Source: Okapia johnstoni
Taxonomy: Eukaryota > Chordata > Mammalia > Artiodactyla > Giraffidae
Length of the DNA stretch: 64,000 nucleotides
Direction of reading: 5' to 3'
Assembly: GCA_024291935.2 (NCBI GenBank)
Contig: CM044321.1
Location: 62,118,985 to 62,182,984 of the forward strand
Positions within the stretch are counted from its first letter, which is position 1; each line of letters begins with the position of its first letter. A program made the translations under genes and the position numbers. Below are positions 21,921-34,872 of the stretch, in pieces. The notes beneath the pieces are model-generated. The model saw only the letters and a list, made by a program, of their open reading frames with translations. It made no database searches and had not been told where the DNA came from.

Positions 21921-23074
21921 GTAAAATTATATATATAAAAAGTTTGCCTGCAGTTTCAAGGAGTTCATGAAGAGAAACTTTCCACCCCTCCAGTTTATCC
22001 GGGGTATCCAGGAGTTCATGGATCTTAGATTTAAAACACCTGCTCTGTAGAAACTAACAGAAGATGCAAACAGCAGGCTAAAGACTGAATGAAATTTCAA
22101 CAGAAGGATTAAAATGGAACGGAGCCTGGAAACAGGAGGGGGAATGATGGAGAGGGGGCCAGTAACAGGATCTTTTCAGATTTAACCCTTCGGCTGAATC
22201 ATAAAGCTCATCCCACATTGTCTTGGTTTCCTCAATTCTCTCTCCTTCCTTTCCTTTCCAGAAGCTTTTGAATTTCAAACTAAGGCTGACCGATTTCAGA
22301 ACTTCCTACTCAATAACCTTTGATTTTTTATGCATGTCCCCAACCCAATGTCTGTTTGCCTTGTCCCTCAGCTTCAGTGCGACTGATGTAGACATTCAAA
22401 AGGAAATGAAACACAGAGAAAGAGTGTGTGGATATAACACGAGCTTTTTCAACAGGGAATATGTTGCCTTTTGTTGCTCACCTTGTGTGAACCTTGGTGT
22501 TTTCGTTGATTTACTTCATGATTGTGGGCAAGTGACTTAACTTGAGATCCGTCAACTTGCCCACAAAACCTTTTCTTTACATCACCTGGTGGCTGACGCC
22601 GTGTGTCTGTCTTTGATTTGCAGAGGTCTGAAGGCTCTAAGATTTCTGGTGCTACTGCAGGCAAAATACCATGCGTACATATTTGACATAATTCCCTCTC
22701 AGGCAGATTTTTATTATGCAAACGCCAAAAACGACACCCTGTCAAGTTTGAACATGTAAAGCAGAGTTATTTTTCTCCCCACCCCAGCATGTCTCCTTCT
22801 ACCTTAGTCAGGCTGATGAAAAGCAATGCTGACAGTTTGAAAAGCAGATACATGTTTCAAGAGGTAGATAAGATGCAGAATGCGGCATGCACGCTGTGTA
22901 GGAAGCAGTAAATGCTTGTTGATTAAGTTTGTAGCCAATTAGCTGGCTTGCTAAGCCACTCCTTGGTTCCGCGCACCAATCTAGACTTTGTGTTATTCAC
23001 TCACTCGGGCGTGCCAGGCGCTGAGCTTATACTGTTGAATTAAAACCAAACCTATTTGCAGGGCAGGAATAGAG
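21921..23074. other. No gene seen
   Basis: About 1.15 kb without a recognisable element. G+C is slightly raised at 22540-22800, but no exon-like frame or splice pattern supports a gene. Confidence 0.4.
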
Positions 23075-23390
23075 ACGCAGACGTAAAGTATGGACTTGTG
23101 GACACGGCGGGGGAAGGAGAGTGTGGAATGAATTGAGAGAGTTAGCATTGACATATATATGCTACCATATGTGAAACAGATAACTATTGGGAAGCTGCTG
23201 TATAACACAGGGAGCCCAGCCTGGTGCTCTGTGATGACCTAAAGGGGTGGAATACGTCCAGTGGGAGGGAGGGTTAAGGGGGGGTGGTTATATGTATATA
23301 CTGATGGCTCATTCACATTGCTGTACAGCAAAAACCAACACAGCATTGTAAAGCAATTATTCCCCCAATTAAAAATTAAAAAAAAAACCA
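23075..23390 (+). mobile_element. L1 3'-UTR copy, 5'-truncated (copy 2 of 4)
   Basis: GGACTTGTGGACACGGCGGG, GAGAGTTAGCATTGACATAT, GGGAAGCTGCTGTATAACAC, TGGTGCTCTGTGATGACCTA, then TTGTAAAGCAATTATTCCCC and an A-rich end. It has the same family landmarks as the copies at 16003, 36588 and 56790. Confidence 0.87.
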
Positions 23391-26300
23391 AATCAAACTA
23401 AACAAAGCAAAACAAATGTATAACTTAGCACAAATGGTAAACAAGCAAATCGCAAGTTTTATCACCATTAAGAAAAAAGGCAAGATACCCCAAGTGGCAT
23501 GATGTTTATGACTTTACAAAAAGTTTTCCCAATTATACTGTGGAAATGCAATGACATGTAGAGGTTTAATGACAGATCCCATAGTTCAAGCACAAAGAAA
23601 AAAACTTTTTTGTTTTTGCATATTGGCTTGTTTATCTGATTGATAAAGACAGAGTTTTTTTTGCTGCTGATTTGGGTCCTAACACTGTAGAGGGAGTGGA
23701 GTTGCCGCGTAGAGCAGCCACTCTGACACTGACAGCTGGTGGGTGACACTGACGGGCGGAGAGGAAGGCAGTGAGATTTCAATATTTCAAGTGAGAAATT
23801 GCAAGTGAATCAAGCACGGGTAAAACGGATTGAGAGATTACAGGAAAAGGCAGTTGTGTGAAAAGGCTGGAGAGTAATAGGGCAACTGAATTATTGTGTA
23901 GTTTAAAGAGCTGGGAAAAGTGAGCAATTATTCTAAGTTCCACACTGGGTTTTGGGGGGACACGGCAGTACAATTTTCATTGACAAGTAAACATGAACAG
24001 ACAGTAAAGAGTGACAGGAAAGAGAAGGTCCTTCCATTCACTGAGCACCATTCATTTAATTTTCCTATGATGATCCTGCTGCTGACTTCTGCCCTTACTT
24101 TGTACATGCATTTAGGATTGGAACACCCCTAGAAGAAAGACATCTTCAGAGCAGGGGATGTACCCCTTAAGGCTCACAGCTCACAGCGTGGGAACTAAGC
24201 TTTTAAATAGAGAGAGATGACCTGAATGTCCTACAGATCGTAAGGGAAGCATGGTTTCTCTTGACCCTCTTGTTCATCTTTCTGTTCCTAGAACCTAAAA
24301 TAAGTCAGACACAGGGTTCGTGCTCTGCACTTTAGTGAATGAACATAGCTCACCCTGTAGTTCCCACCCCTTTGGGTGAGGATGGGGGTGGGGATCAGTG
24401 CATCCCTTTTAATGTTTCTCAGATAATATCACAAAAAAAGGATGAAGAACACTGTTATGCGCTGGGGAGCCCTCCAAAAAGGCAAGTTACATCTGAATGT
24501 GAGACTTTAAACCTAGAGTTAATACTTGCAATGAAAAGCAATTATAGTTTTTCCTTTGTTTAATTTGGGAGAAAAACTTCCCACCCAGGGTTCATGTGAA
24601 GACAAAATTGGTTCAGTTATTACTTCCAGAGAGGAAAAGGTTAAACGTGCTTCCATCTAAGTTTTTTCTGTGTCAGTTTTCTTTTTATCTCAACTGTAAG
24701 AGTTACTGATTGTAAGCAGCTGAGGTCTTGCCCAGGTCTTCAATTCAATGATTCATACAGCCTTTCATCGTAAGAAGACAATTTGGAACTGAGTTTGTGA
24801 GCAGCCCCCTTTCTTTGCTAAGCATGCTTGGCAGATAAAACAGAGTGCTTAGAAGAAAGGACAGTGGAAACTTCTGCCCCCTGCTCTCCTCTTTCAGGGA
24901 GAAGAGAAAGAAAAATACTCCATGCCTGTTTATTTAAAGCATATTTTCAGAGTCCTTGCAGAATTGATCAGAACACATGAGGCTGTTTCTCTTTTTAATT
25001 TTCCTTCTTTAATCTATAGATTGATAAATAGCAAAGCTCAGGGTAAGATATCAAGAGTCTCCAGTTTGGAAAGTCTAGATGAATCAAGATTTAAAAGAGA
25101 GTAATTAATGAGCAATTCTTTTTCATTCTCTACCCTCATCCTTACCTGTTTTTCAGGAAGATAATAAAACATGGTAAAACTTCAATCTTATCATCATCAT
25201 TAAAGTTCAAGGTGGTTTGTAGGCAGATTTTTGGGAGAGGGGGCATCTGAATCTTTGGATAATCCCTTTCTTCTTTAGGGTATATGCCAATTAGCCACAG
25301 AATTGATTTTTTATCTCAAATTTTAATTTAAATTGTAGATTTTGAATGAGCCCTGTTTAGCTTGGATAATACATATTTTTTTCTTTTTCTTTTTGGGTTC
25401 CCAGGAACTTGAGAATAAGCATATAAAGAGAATGATTTAAGATGTTTTGTATTGATATATATTGCCTTTCTGGTTTCCAACAGAATCAATTTTTTTTTTC
25501 ATATTTAGATCTATTTTTGTAGTCTTCATTTGATTGTAGTAATCCATATATGTGAAAATATAATATTATGGTGATTTCTTTAATATCTTACAAATGCCGA
25601 AAATTGCTTAGAATACTCAGCTTTCAAAAATACATATTCAGTCCTTTTAAGCTTCTCTTTCTCTCTAGCTCACTCTTCAAAAGGTCCTTGGAAAAACCAA
25701 TCACAGCGTAATGTCATAATTGTGGAAGCTTGGCCTTCATGCTGAAACTTCATCAGAAGCTGCTGGTACAGGGAGAAATTTAGTAATGAGCAGGTCCAGA
25801 CACACTAGAAATATTATATTACAGGTCTCCCTCTAGTATTTTAGTCCAAATTAAATATCTTAAAAGGATATGGAGATTTCAGATTCATATTTAACAAGAA
25901 ACAAAGTGGATATTAAGACTTAAATGTTATAGGTTACATTTCAGCCCAGTGCTTTAATTCTAGTGTGGGAAATGGACATACAATTAAGCATAACCCCAAG
26001 CATATGGTCAGGGCACCTGTGAAAGGTGTGTGTATATGGCAGGGGCAGGAGGAATTGAGGCAGGGGCATGGGCTGGAGAAGAAGGAGGCAAGTGAAGGAT
26101 CTGATATGCATGTATTTAGGGCAGCAGGATTCACTATACTCAGTTGCTCCATGTTGGTGAGTCTAAGCCCACGGGAATGAAGACTTTCATGATGAGAACT
26201 GGCTCAGGGTCTGAGCTGAGCAAAACTTAAAAGTTGAGTAAATATAATGCCTGCAGATTAGAGAAGTTGGAGAAATTAGGCACTAACTCGTCCATCTTGG

Positions 26301-27249
26301 AAGCAACCCAGGTCAGAACAAATGACCTGGGTGAGTGTGTCTCTAGGCGTATATGAGATGCCCTTCCCTCACTCACTGTTGCCTTTAATGTCCTTCAACT
26401 CAGTCCTCACAATGAGGTCGTATAGAGATGCACAGATATTGTAACTGTCTCAAGTGTGATAGAACAAAAAAATATAATTGTAGATGAAATAGAGAAACCT
26501 ACATTTCATATTATTTGTTTTGTGACAGTGTAAATAAACAGCATAACATTTTTACCAAAACAGAAACTAAAATCATGATACACTACAAGTGCCACCTCAT
26601 AGAGATATTTCCTGACATTGTAGTAATCCATCTTCTGTCGATCATGAAGATTTCGTTATTTGGGGTGGAGGATGTCGTTATTTATATCTTTTGATGTTAC
26701 TGACCTGACCAAATGTACCCCAAAGAAAGTAGATCTCTATAGGAAAGACTCCTGATGGTCATAAATTCCATTTTTTCTTGGCCAGATATAAAAAGCACAT
26801 TTTGCAGCTTTCTTCAAAGTTGGGATGCTGCTGTGTGGCTGAGTTTGGTCACAGGATGTGGGCAGAAGTAAGGTACACAGTTTTGAGCCCTGATGGTAAG
26901 AGCCCCATGTGATACCCTCCCCACTTTCTCCCATGAACAGATGTGGAAAAATGAAAGAAACGCATTGTTGATCCTTGGCTTAGACCACGTCTAACTACAA
27001 TGCGATCATGAAATATACTTTTGGTATGATAAGCGACTGAGTTTTGGGGTTGGTTTAGCCTATCTTAAAGTCTAGAGGGACAGTCTTACTGGTTAGGGGG
27101 CATATAGGCAAATTGACTGAGATCCATTCCAAAGAAAAATAAATCACTGACAGAGGTGGGGCAGTTACAAGGTATTCTTGTACCTGGAGATGCACTGGAA
27201 AATAAGAGATTAGAATCTTCAAACCAAACAGAATTAACTTTGTCCTCCC
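23391..27249. other. 3.9 kb intergenic DNA, largely unassigned
   Basis: No gene was seen. A stretch at about 26730-26940 (GGCTGAGTTTGGTCACAGG onward) may be a decayed MLT1-type LTR, and 24290-24340 resembles an L2 end. Both are too diverged to be sure. This is the longest part of the window free of young ruminant repeats. Confidence 0.4.
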
Positions 27250-27740
27250 TTTTGAGTTATTTATTATAGTATTACAAATTACCCTAAGCTGAGTGGTTAA
27301 AAACAATTAAACATTGGCTTTCTCCAGTTACTGTGGTTCAGGGATCTAGGACTGGTGCTATCTCGAGTCTCGAGTGAAATTATAGCAAAAGTGTCAGTCA
27401 GGACTGTGGTCATCTAAAGTCTCCACTGAGGGTGGAGGATTCAATTCTGAGTCTCCCTCACATAAATGCTGGCTGGAGGTCTCAGTTTCTCACTGTGGAA
27501 CTTTTTCTGGAATGGTTCACAACATGGCAACTAATTTCCACAGAGCAAGGGATCCCAGAGAGAAAGAGAGAGAGAGCAGCAGAAGCCACCACATCTTGTA
27601 GCACCTACACTTGGAAGTAACATACTGCGCACAATACAATTCTTACTCCGACATGCCTGAGTTTGGTTAAATTTCACCAGTTCAGGGTACAGTCTCATAG
27701 GCTGCCCTCAACCTCAGACACCAGATCACCTGCACTTCTG
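27250..27740 (+). repeat. Old mammalian interspersed repeat, family not assigned
   Basis: The order GAGTTATTTATTATAG...ACAAATTACCC...GTGGTTAAAAACAA ... TGTGGTCATCTAAAGTCTCC ... TCACAACATGGCAACTAATT ... CAGAAGCCACCACATCTTGT matches a common mammalian-wide repeat whose consensus I recognise but cannot name with certainty (LTR- or DNA-transposon-derived). Confidence 0.55.
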
Positions 27741-27824
27741 TTCTATTGGCTACAAATTTGAGGGTTCCTATTATCCTCTCAAGTTCAATAATTCACTACA
27801 GTGTTTCACTGAACTTTGCAAAGC

Positions 27825-27925
27825 ACTATATTTATAATTTTATACTATTACAATTATATTTATATTTTAAATAAATATATGTGATTATAATATATAGCTA
27901 TAATTACATTTATAAATTTATAATA
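27825..27925. repeat. AT-rich low-complexity tract
   Basis: Almost pure A/T, with repeated ATATTTATA and TATAATTA motifs, directly left of a SINE. Confidence 0.8.
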
Positions 27926-27933
27926 GTACAATA

Positions 27934-28068
27934 GGGCTTCCCAGGTGGCTCAGGGGTAAAGAACCCACCTGCCAATGCAGGAGATGCAGGAAACTTGGGT
28001 TCGATCCCTGGATAGGAAAGATCTCATGGAGAAGGGAATGGCAATCCACTCCAGTATTTTTGCCTATG
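27934..28068 (+). mobile_element. Bov-tA SINE, 3'-truncated
   Basis: GGGCTTCCCAGGTGGCTCAG head, B box GGTTCGATCCC, then the start of BovA up to CCACTCCAGTATTTTTGCC, where it stops. Confidence 0.88.
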
Positions 28069-29999
28069 AAGAAAATAAATGTATCTATATATTTTGCTTG
28101 CATCTCTTATAAAGTATTATTAGAATTATTAAAGTACTCTCACATAGTAGACATTTAATAAATATTTTGGGGTGTGAATTGGAAGGTAGCAAATAGAAAT
28201 GTAATTTTTTTCTTCCGGAGAAATAAATTATGATGCTTAATTTAAAATTACATTAATTACACTTAGTTTGTAGATGGCAGCACTTTAGAAAAAACTAGCA
28301 TACATATGCATTTCTGTTAGAGGGTAAATTTTTTTCTAATAATATTACATTGAATATAAACCAAGAAATGAAATGTTTAGTAAGAAAGCTTTGTAATCCA
28401 TTCCAAGACAAATAAAGGAAGAACGAAGGTTAATTAAAAAAAAAAAAGAAAGAAACAAGATCTTTTCTTGTTTGGCCCTCATTTTAAAATCAATATATCT
28501 GAGGTAAGGGAAATTTTTCTGCTTGGTGCAATCAATTTTCCTTCCTTCCTAATATGACATAGAAATTAACTTTAGGTATAACCTTTCCACTTAATTACAA
28601 AGTAAAAAGATTTAAGGGAAGTTTAAGAACAGCCAGAATTAATCTTTAACCAAGGTAAAATAGCAATCCAGTCATGTGGTTCAACAATTAATGAATACAG
28701 GACATTTAAATAAATGTGGTATCTTGTTTTCTTTAATCATGAATTTAAACCAAATGACTTTGTATGCTATCATATTAGATACTTAGAAATTTAACTAAGT
28801 ATGTCCCATCCAAAGATTAAATTTAATTTATTTTATTACCTATTCGTTATCTTTTTTTGTGGTCCTCTGAAATGAATCTCTTCCTCATTGGAGCTTAATG
28901 GTATAAATCTTTGTTTAAGTCTATTGACTCTTCTTTTGTAAGTAATCTTTGAAAAGGGTGCAAAGCATCAGAAGAGAGTATGCTGTTATGAAGTTATTTC
29001 TTATCTTTACCTTTATTGGTGAAGGACACAATTATTTTCAAGTCAAAACAATTCATTCTTAGCCTTTTTTATTCTTTGTGTAATAAAGTGGGCCATGTAA
29101 TAGAAATTTCTCAAGAAATACAACTCTAAGATTTAGAGTTACCTTTTTAGGGAGTTATCTAAACACAAAGACAAGACTATTTTTAAATTATCTTGGATTG
29201 ATCTCAGCAATTGTCCTGCAGCACAAATGAAACATGGATAGAAAATGTTAGGGGCCCAGCAGGGCTTTTAAAAACTATTTTATTTAGATCCACTAGAAGA
29301 CTAAGATTAGGGTATTTAAAAATAAATCAAGCAGGTGGTGGAAGAACCAAACAATTATGACTTGATGACAAAAGAGGCATGTTCTTATCTGGATATTCAG
29401 ATAACAGATTATGAGGTCCCATTAAAACAGGATTCATGTATCAACGTTTTCAATTTAACTCTAGTAATCGAGCTCTTTGGATTTCATAGATTCTGAGCTA
29501 TATCACTGTCCATCTCTACAAGACTTCATTGCTAGCAATTTAAAGAAATTCAAGTCTAGTCCAAGATTCTAAAAACCTGTGAAACGAATCTATCTTTCAT
29601 CAGTTTTTATTCTGATGAAACCTAGGAGTCGTCCTAGGAGATAGATCAGTCCACAAGTGCATGATAGCATAAATTACAGAAGCATTGACAGGAGAGTTTC
29701 ATCTAAAAATTGCTTTAAAAGACATCCCATCTCTGGGCTCAGAGAATTATTTTCAGATGAGAAGATTAAGTGACAGTATTTAGGAGATAGGTATCTCAGA
29801 CCTTTTAAAAAAGCACTAAGAGCAACTATCTTTTGATCACTTACTATATACAAAGTTCTCTAGTCTGCTTAATGAAGAAATAAAGAGACATAAAAGATAC
29901 CATTTGTACTTTGAAGGCATTTAAACAGCGTGTAGAAAAAGACACGTCATGAAAACAATAATTGGAAGTGAAGTGAATTATACTGGAAATGTATATATC
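28069..29999. other. AT-rich intergenic DNA, nothing firm
   Basis: No gene was seen. There is an A-tract at 28436-28448, and a weak MIR/L2-like phrase at 29825-29860 (ATCACTTACTATATACAAAG). Confidence 0.4.
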
Positions 30000-30036
30000 A
30001 TATATATATAAATATATATATTATATATTATATAAC
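29994..30036. repeat. (TA)n-rich microsatellite
   Basis: Imperfect TATATATA runs broken by TCATA and AAATA. Confidence 0.8.
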
Positions 30037-30101
30037 CTTAATATATGTAAGGTTAATGTTTAAGTCTATTCATAGAGGAATTTCTGAAGTATATATCTGA
30101 G

Positions 30102-30201
30102 TTCAGTTCAATTGCTCAGTCGTGTCTGACTCTTTGCCACCCCATGGACTGCAGCACGCCAGGCTTCCCTGTCCATCACCAACTCCTGGAGCTTGCTCAA
30201 A
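30102..30201 (-). mobile_element. BovB LINE 3'-end fragment
   Basis: Short reverse-oriented BovB end: GTTCAGTTCAATTGCTCAGT ... TGGACTGCAGCACGCCAGGC ... GAGCTTGCTCAAA. Only 100 bp. Confidence 0.85.
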
Positions 30202-30612
30202 TGTCTGAGAGAGATATTTATACCAGTTCAACTGGAACAGAGGGAATCTGAAGATGAGTAGGGCCAAAAGCCCGCAAAGATAGGTTTGGGGCAAATTGTA
30301 AGGTGATCAATGAAAAGTGAAAACTATTTAGACTATCTACTTAAGATAAATAAGTTCTCAAAGTTGAATATTTTAGAAGGATTAATAAATTGCAACCTTC
30401 GGAAAGAGCTGCAGGTATAGAAATGGAAGTACAGGAAACAGGAGGCTATGGGAGTAGTTTGAGATTAAAAGCACTTGAACTTGTATGATGGTAAAGTGAA
30501 TCCTGTGAAATTACTGATATTTGACCATGTTGGACCTACATTAATAGAAGCTTCATATGGTTAAATATAATAAGGTGAAGAGTCACTAAAGTTTAATATT
30601 TGAACAAAATAC
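30202..30612. other. No gene or named repeat seen
   Basis: Unassigned AT-rich sequence between a BovB fragment and a SINE pair. Confidence 0.4.
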
Positions 30613-30695
30613 AGTAGTGTTAGTCACTCGGTCATGTCCACTCTTTGTGACTCCATGGACTGTTGCCTGCCAGGCTCCTCAGTACATGGGATTCA
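30613..30695 (-). mobile_element. BovA fragment, left arm of an inverted SINE pair
   Basis: GTGTTAGTCACTCGGTCATG ... CCAGGCTCCTCAGTACATGG in reverse orientation, ending abruptly. It faces the SINE at 30731. Confidence 0.82.
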
Positions 30696-30730
30696 GGTGA
30701 CTTGGGAAAAGATGCTGCTTCACAAACAGA

Positions 30731-30945
30731 GGCTTCCCAGTTGGCACGAGTTGTAAAGAACCTGCCTGCCAATGCAGGAATTGTAGGAGAAGTGGGTTCA
30801 GTCCCTGGGTTGGGAAGATTTCCTGGAGAAGGGAATGGCAACTCACTCCAGTATTCTTGCCTGGAGAATCCCATGAGCCGAGGAGCCTGGTGGGCTACAG
30901 TCTGTCCACAGGGTCGCAGAGTGGAACACAACTGAAGCGACTTAA
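30731..30945 (+). mobile_element. Bov-tA SINE, right arm of an inverted pair
   Basis: GGCTTCCCAGTTGGCACGAG head, B-box-like GGTTCAGTCCC, complete BovA body, ending GAAGCGACTTAACATACATG. Confidence 0.9.
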
Positions 30946-32292
30946 CATACATGCAACACAAACAAAATTAAGGAAGGAAAGCCAAGTGGTATGTTTTTTA
31001 GATGAAGGCTGGGAGAGTGAACAGGATCTCAAAGGGAAGGGAAGACAGGGGTGAGAAAAGAATAAGATCAAAGAGCCACTTTTTAAGGTGGGGCGGGGGG
31101 CAGGTGGCAAAGACATGGTCAGAAGTAGAAGCGGGTAGGGACTGGTTCAGTAGGATCCTGTCTGATGAGAGATAAACATCAGTCATCGGATCTGATGATC
31201 AGAAGATGATGCACAGTCTTTGGGAAAGTTAATTCAGTAGTGGAATGAGGATGAAGCCAGACTCTTTAGGAAAAAGAAGGCTCTGGATGAATGTGGTCAG
31301 AGCCTTCTATGAACAAGGGGGCAGTACCAATCTCTCAGTCTGGCTGGTCAATAGAAGAAAATCCACCACACTCCATGACTTCTGTCCCTAAAGAAGACCA
31401 AGCAGTGATCTTTTGTAGTTTCGTGCATGTTTGGGCTTCCTTTGGCAGAGCCCTTTCCCTTAGGAGCACTCCAGAATATAAATGGAAGAAACTGGTTTCA
31501 AGAAGTTCCAATTTACAATAAAGAATGAGAGCCATATTTACTATAATACATTGGTGTTGCTTGTGAATTTCCACCCTGACCTCAGCTATCAGGCCTGAAG
31601 CGTTCACACCCAGGTGCAGAAGGCTGTGGAGGCAGCTGGTGTCTTGTGCTCCTGTAAGGCTGCCAGGGTCCTTGGATCAGGAGTGGAGATAACCTGATAG
31701 AAGCTGGCACAAGCAACCGTAGCCTGGAACGAACTCCTTTTCCTTCTTGGTTTTTGTTTAGCCCAAACAGCAAAGCTTTAGTCAAATGCCATCCAGGCAA
31801 CAATCCTGACTCAGTGAATAAACTTATTAGTTCCAACTTACATTATTCCTTCATAAGATATTCTCATATTTCTGGTTATGTGGTTATTACTTTCATTTCT
31901 ATCTTGTGTATATTTTTTATTGTTTGGGTTATTGAAAACTCTTTGGAGAAGATTTTATTATAGGAGTAACCACATCAACACTGAGTGAAAATCACGGATA
32001 AAATTAATCACAATCTGGAGACTATGAAGATAACAAGAAAATTAACTAGATCACATTCACATTGCCATGGTCAACTGAACATTGAATCCTGATGTCAATT
32101 ACTGAATTATTTTAGGGGTTACTATGTGAAAACCATTTTCATAAATTACTTTTTTCCTAACTTTGGTATGATTACATTTGCAACTTTAGTATTAAAACTA
32201 AATTTTTCATTAGACTCAAACTTTAATTCTTTTCTCCTAGCAGCCATCACACAGAAGTAGGATTCTATAAATTTTTGCTTTTTTATGCATAG
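30946..32292. other. No gene seen
   Basis: 1.35 kb of moderate G+C at its left half (31000-31750) and AT-rich sequence after that. Frames here have no recognisable domain. Confidence 0.4.
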
Positions 32293-32449
32293 TGCAGGAG
32301 ACCTGGGTTTGATCCCTGGGTTGGGAAGATCCCCTGGAGAAAGATACGGCAAGCCACTCCAGTATTCTTGCCTAGAGAATTCCATGGGCAGAGGAGCCTG
32401 GCAGGCTACAGTGCCTGAGGTCACAAAGAGTTGGACACGACTGAGTGAC

Positions 32450-32450
<1 letters not shown>
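32293..32450 (+). mobile_element. Bov-tA SINE, 5'-truncated
   Basis: Starts inside the head at AGTGCAGGAGACCTGGG, keeps the B box GGTTTGATCCC and the full BovA body, and runs straight into a (CA)n tract. Confidence 0.9.
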
Positions 32451-32485
<35 letters not shown>

Positions 32486-32492
32486 ACCCACC
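32451..32492. repeat. (CA)n microsatellite grown from a SINE tail
   Basis: About 15 CA units, then a CACACCCACCCACCCA stretch. It starts at the last bases of the SINE (GACTAACACACACA), so the tail was the seed. Confidence 0.9.
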
Positions 32493-33042
32493 CACCCATT
32501 ATGAGGCCCAAGAACTAGAAGACTCCACTATCTGTGTTGTGTGCCACACCCTGATCCTGTCTGTCAAGGAGATGTCTTAGGACAAGCCTGGGCCGGAGCT
32601 AACAGGAGCAGATGGAAGACAGAGGGCATTCTCAGTGCTTACACTAATTGCATTTTTCTAAAATACCCTTATTTGATTTTCTTAACTTTTTGATGGATGT
32701 ACAAGTGAGACATGAAGAAGATAGATTTAACATTTTCTTACTTAACTTAAAATGAAAAGAGTTAAGAATAGGCTACGACATTTTACCACGAATAACATCA
32801 TTAGAGTTTACTGTTGCAAAGAAAAGTGTGCAGAGTTCAGATATGGGTAAAACAATTGCCTCTGGCTTTTGAAGAGTTGATAATCTAAGGGCCTACCCAA
32901 GGCAAATCAGTGAAAAAAAAAAAGAGCCGTAGAAATCTATGTCATGATTAGGAAAAATTCAGCTTAAAATAAACTAAAAGAAAAAGAACAGAATTTCATC
33001 TTTCAGTGGGAGAAATATGTGGCTGCTAATCATAACTGTGGA
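32493..33042. other. No gene or named repeat seen
   Basis: Unassigned. Contains an A-tract near 32913-32923. Confidence 0.4.
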
Positions 33043-33200
33043 CTTCCCCAGTGGCCCAGCGGTTAAAGAATCTGCCTGCAATGCAGGAGTCGCAGTATTC
33101 TTGCCTGGGAAATCCCATGGACAGAGGAGCCTGGCATGGCACTACAGCCATGGTGTTGCAGAGTCGGACATGACCGAGCAGCTGAGCACACACACAGTCA
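33043..33200 (+). mobile_element. Bov-tA SINE with internal deletion
   Basis: GACTTCCCCAGTGGCCCAGC head runs to CTGCAATGCAGGAGTCG, then jumps directly to CAGTATTCTTGCCTGGG in the body. The B-box region and the first part of BovA are deleted (about 60 bp). Ends CACACACAC. Confidence 0.88.
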
Positions 33201-33204
33201 TAAT

Positions 33205-33440
33205 TGTGCTGCTCAGTCAACAAAGTTTACTGAGTACCTACTGGGTGCTAGTGGTCTAGGCACTGGGAATGCAATAGTGGAAGATCTCTGCCCTCACTGA
33301 GTGTAACATACATTCCTCTGTTATTCCTTCCATGTGCCAGGCTCTGGGAACACAGAGGAGGATGTCTCTCAGCCTTAATATCGCAGTTTCAGAGGCAGAG
33401 GAACTTAAAAACACTCAAGTAAGTGCAGTAATATAATGCA
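33205..33440 (+). repeat. MIR/L2-type ancient repeat
   Basis: TTTACTGAGTACCTACTGGG ... TAGGCACTGGGAATGCAATA ... CCATGTGCCAGGCTCTGGGA follows the mammalian-wide 'acttactatgtgccaggcac' pattern. It may be two fragments. Family choice is uncertain. Confidence 0.5.
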
Positions 33441-34872
33441 CTAAAGAGAGAAACCATTCCTCATTGGAGGGAGACATTTATTTAACAGTGTATCTTCTGA
33501 ATGCTCAGAAAATATGTCTGTTACAGGACTTAAATGTAGCTCTTGTTTTTTTCAGTTTTTGAGGTTGGCCAGTAGCCCTATGGCCTAAGGAAGTTGTTAG
33601 AACATCTCTGCTGGACTTTGTTTATGCTTCCCATTGGCTCCTGTTGTTTCCGTCATTCTGAATCAATTCATTCTTTTATTTGTTCTGTGTTTAAAGGTGC
33701 CCTCTGGGAACAACAAGCAGAGAACTCAGTTTTATTGACCCCTCTTGATTAGTGCAAGATTTTCCTGTCCTTTGGTGTGGGCATACCAAGTAAAAAGCAT
33801 CTTTTAATAACAATGCCGGAACAAAGATTAGTTTGGTGGGTTGTTTTGTATGCAGCCAAGGTGCTAATTACTGCCAGGAGAAGAGCTAGTCAATTTCACC
33901 ACAGTCTATTCTTTGGTTACCGGGTCACACTCTTTTGGTCACACAGCCATCACCAATCTTTATAGCTAGACATATATGTCTGCCAGGGTTGTACCCAGTG
34001 TGTATCAAAGGAAGAATGAAGTATCATAACATGGCTCATTCTAATCTTTTTTTTTTATGGGCTTCAAACAATTCCTTTCAACAGTGTTTGATCTCTTTTT
34101 TTGGTAAAGTTCCATAAACCAAATAAAAATACGATTCTAATTTTACATAAGGCATTTGTTGCTATTCCTTAGTCCTCACAATTATTTTAGAAAACAAACA
34201 TGTGTCTTGGTTACGAGAAACAGCTGCCACCTGAAAAGGAGGAGCCTGGTGCTGCTTTTTGCTCTTGGAGTCAGATCAAGGTTTCCATTCTTTTCCCAAT
34301 AACTTTCTTCGTTGGATTAAAATGACATGATGGGAACCATTCCATGATAAATGATGATTTCTTCCATTACTGTTCTATTATTGTGCTGGTAGAAACAAAA
34401 GCTTCATTTGGTCAGGGTTGTGTTCTGCTTTTTCTTTTGTAAATGATTGGGATTTAAATACCAGGTCTCTTGGCCTTTTGCACCGAATGAGAAAATGTAA
34501 TGACGTACAAAGCTCTTGGTGCCTTAGCACAAGTCAACACAGTGCACCAAACGACCCTACTGGTCATTCCTTTTTTTCACCACCAGTGTATGGGCAGTTA
34601 AGAATGTCATTGACACAGAAACAGACACACAATCAGCAGCTTTCTACGGAGCTAGATGTTGAAAGATTTGCCAGAAATGTAAAATAATGCCAAGTTTCTT
34701 GCTTTTTTTTTCTTTCAGAAAATGTAGTTATTTTTCATAAAAGTATGTTTATGCGTGATAACACCCAATCGGTTTGCATTGTGTTTAATGAAATTAATTA
34801 GCTTAAGATTTTTTGATGTGGACCATTTTCAAAGTCTTTAATGAGTTCGTTACAATATTGTTTCTGTTTTGT
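33441..34872. other. No gene or named repeat seen
   Basis: 1.4 kb without anything I can name. The frame at 34418-34687 has no recognisable domain and no supporting context. Confidence 0.4.

Noticed and set aside
22449..22745. 98-codon minus-strand frame in moderately G+C-rich DNA
   Set aside because: No domain, no conserved neighbours, and no splice or promoter context seen. Without an alignment it cannot be supported as an exon.
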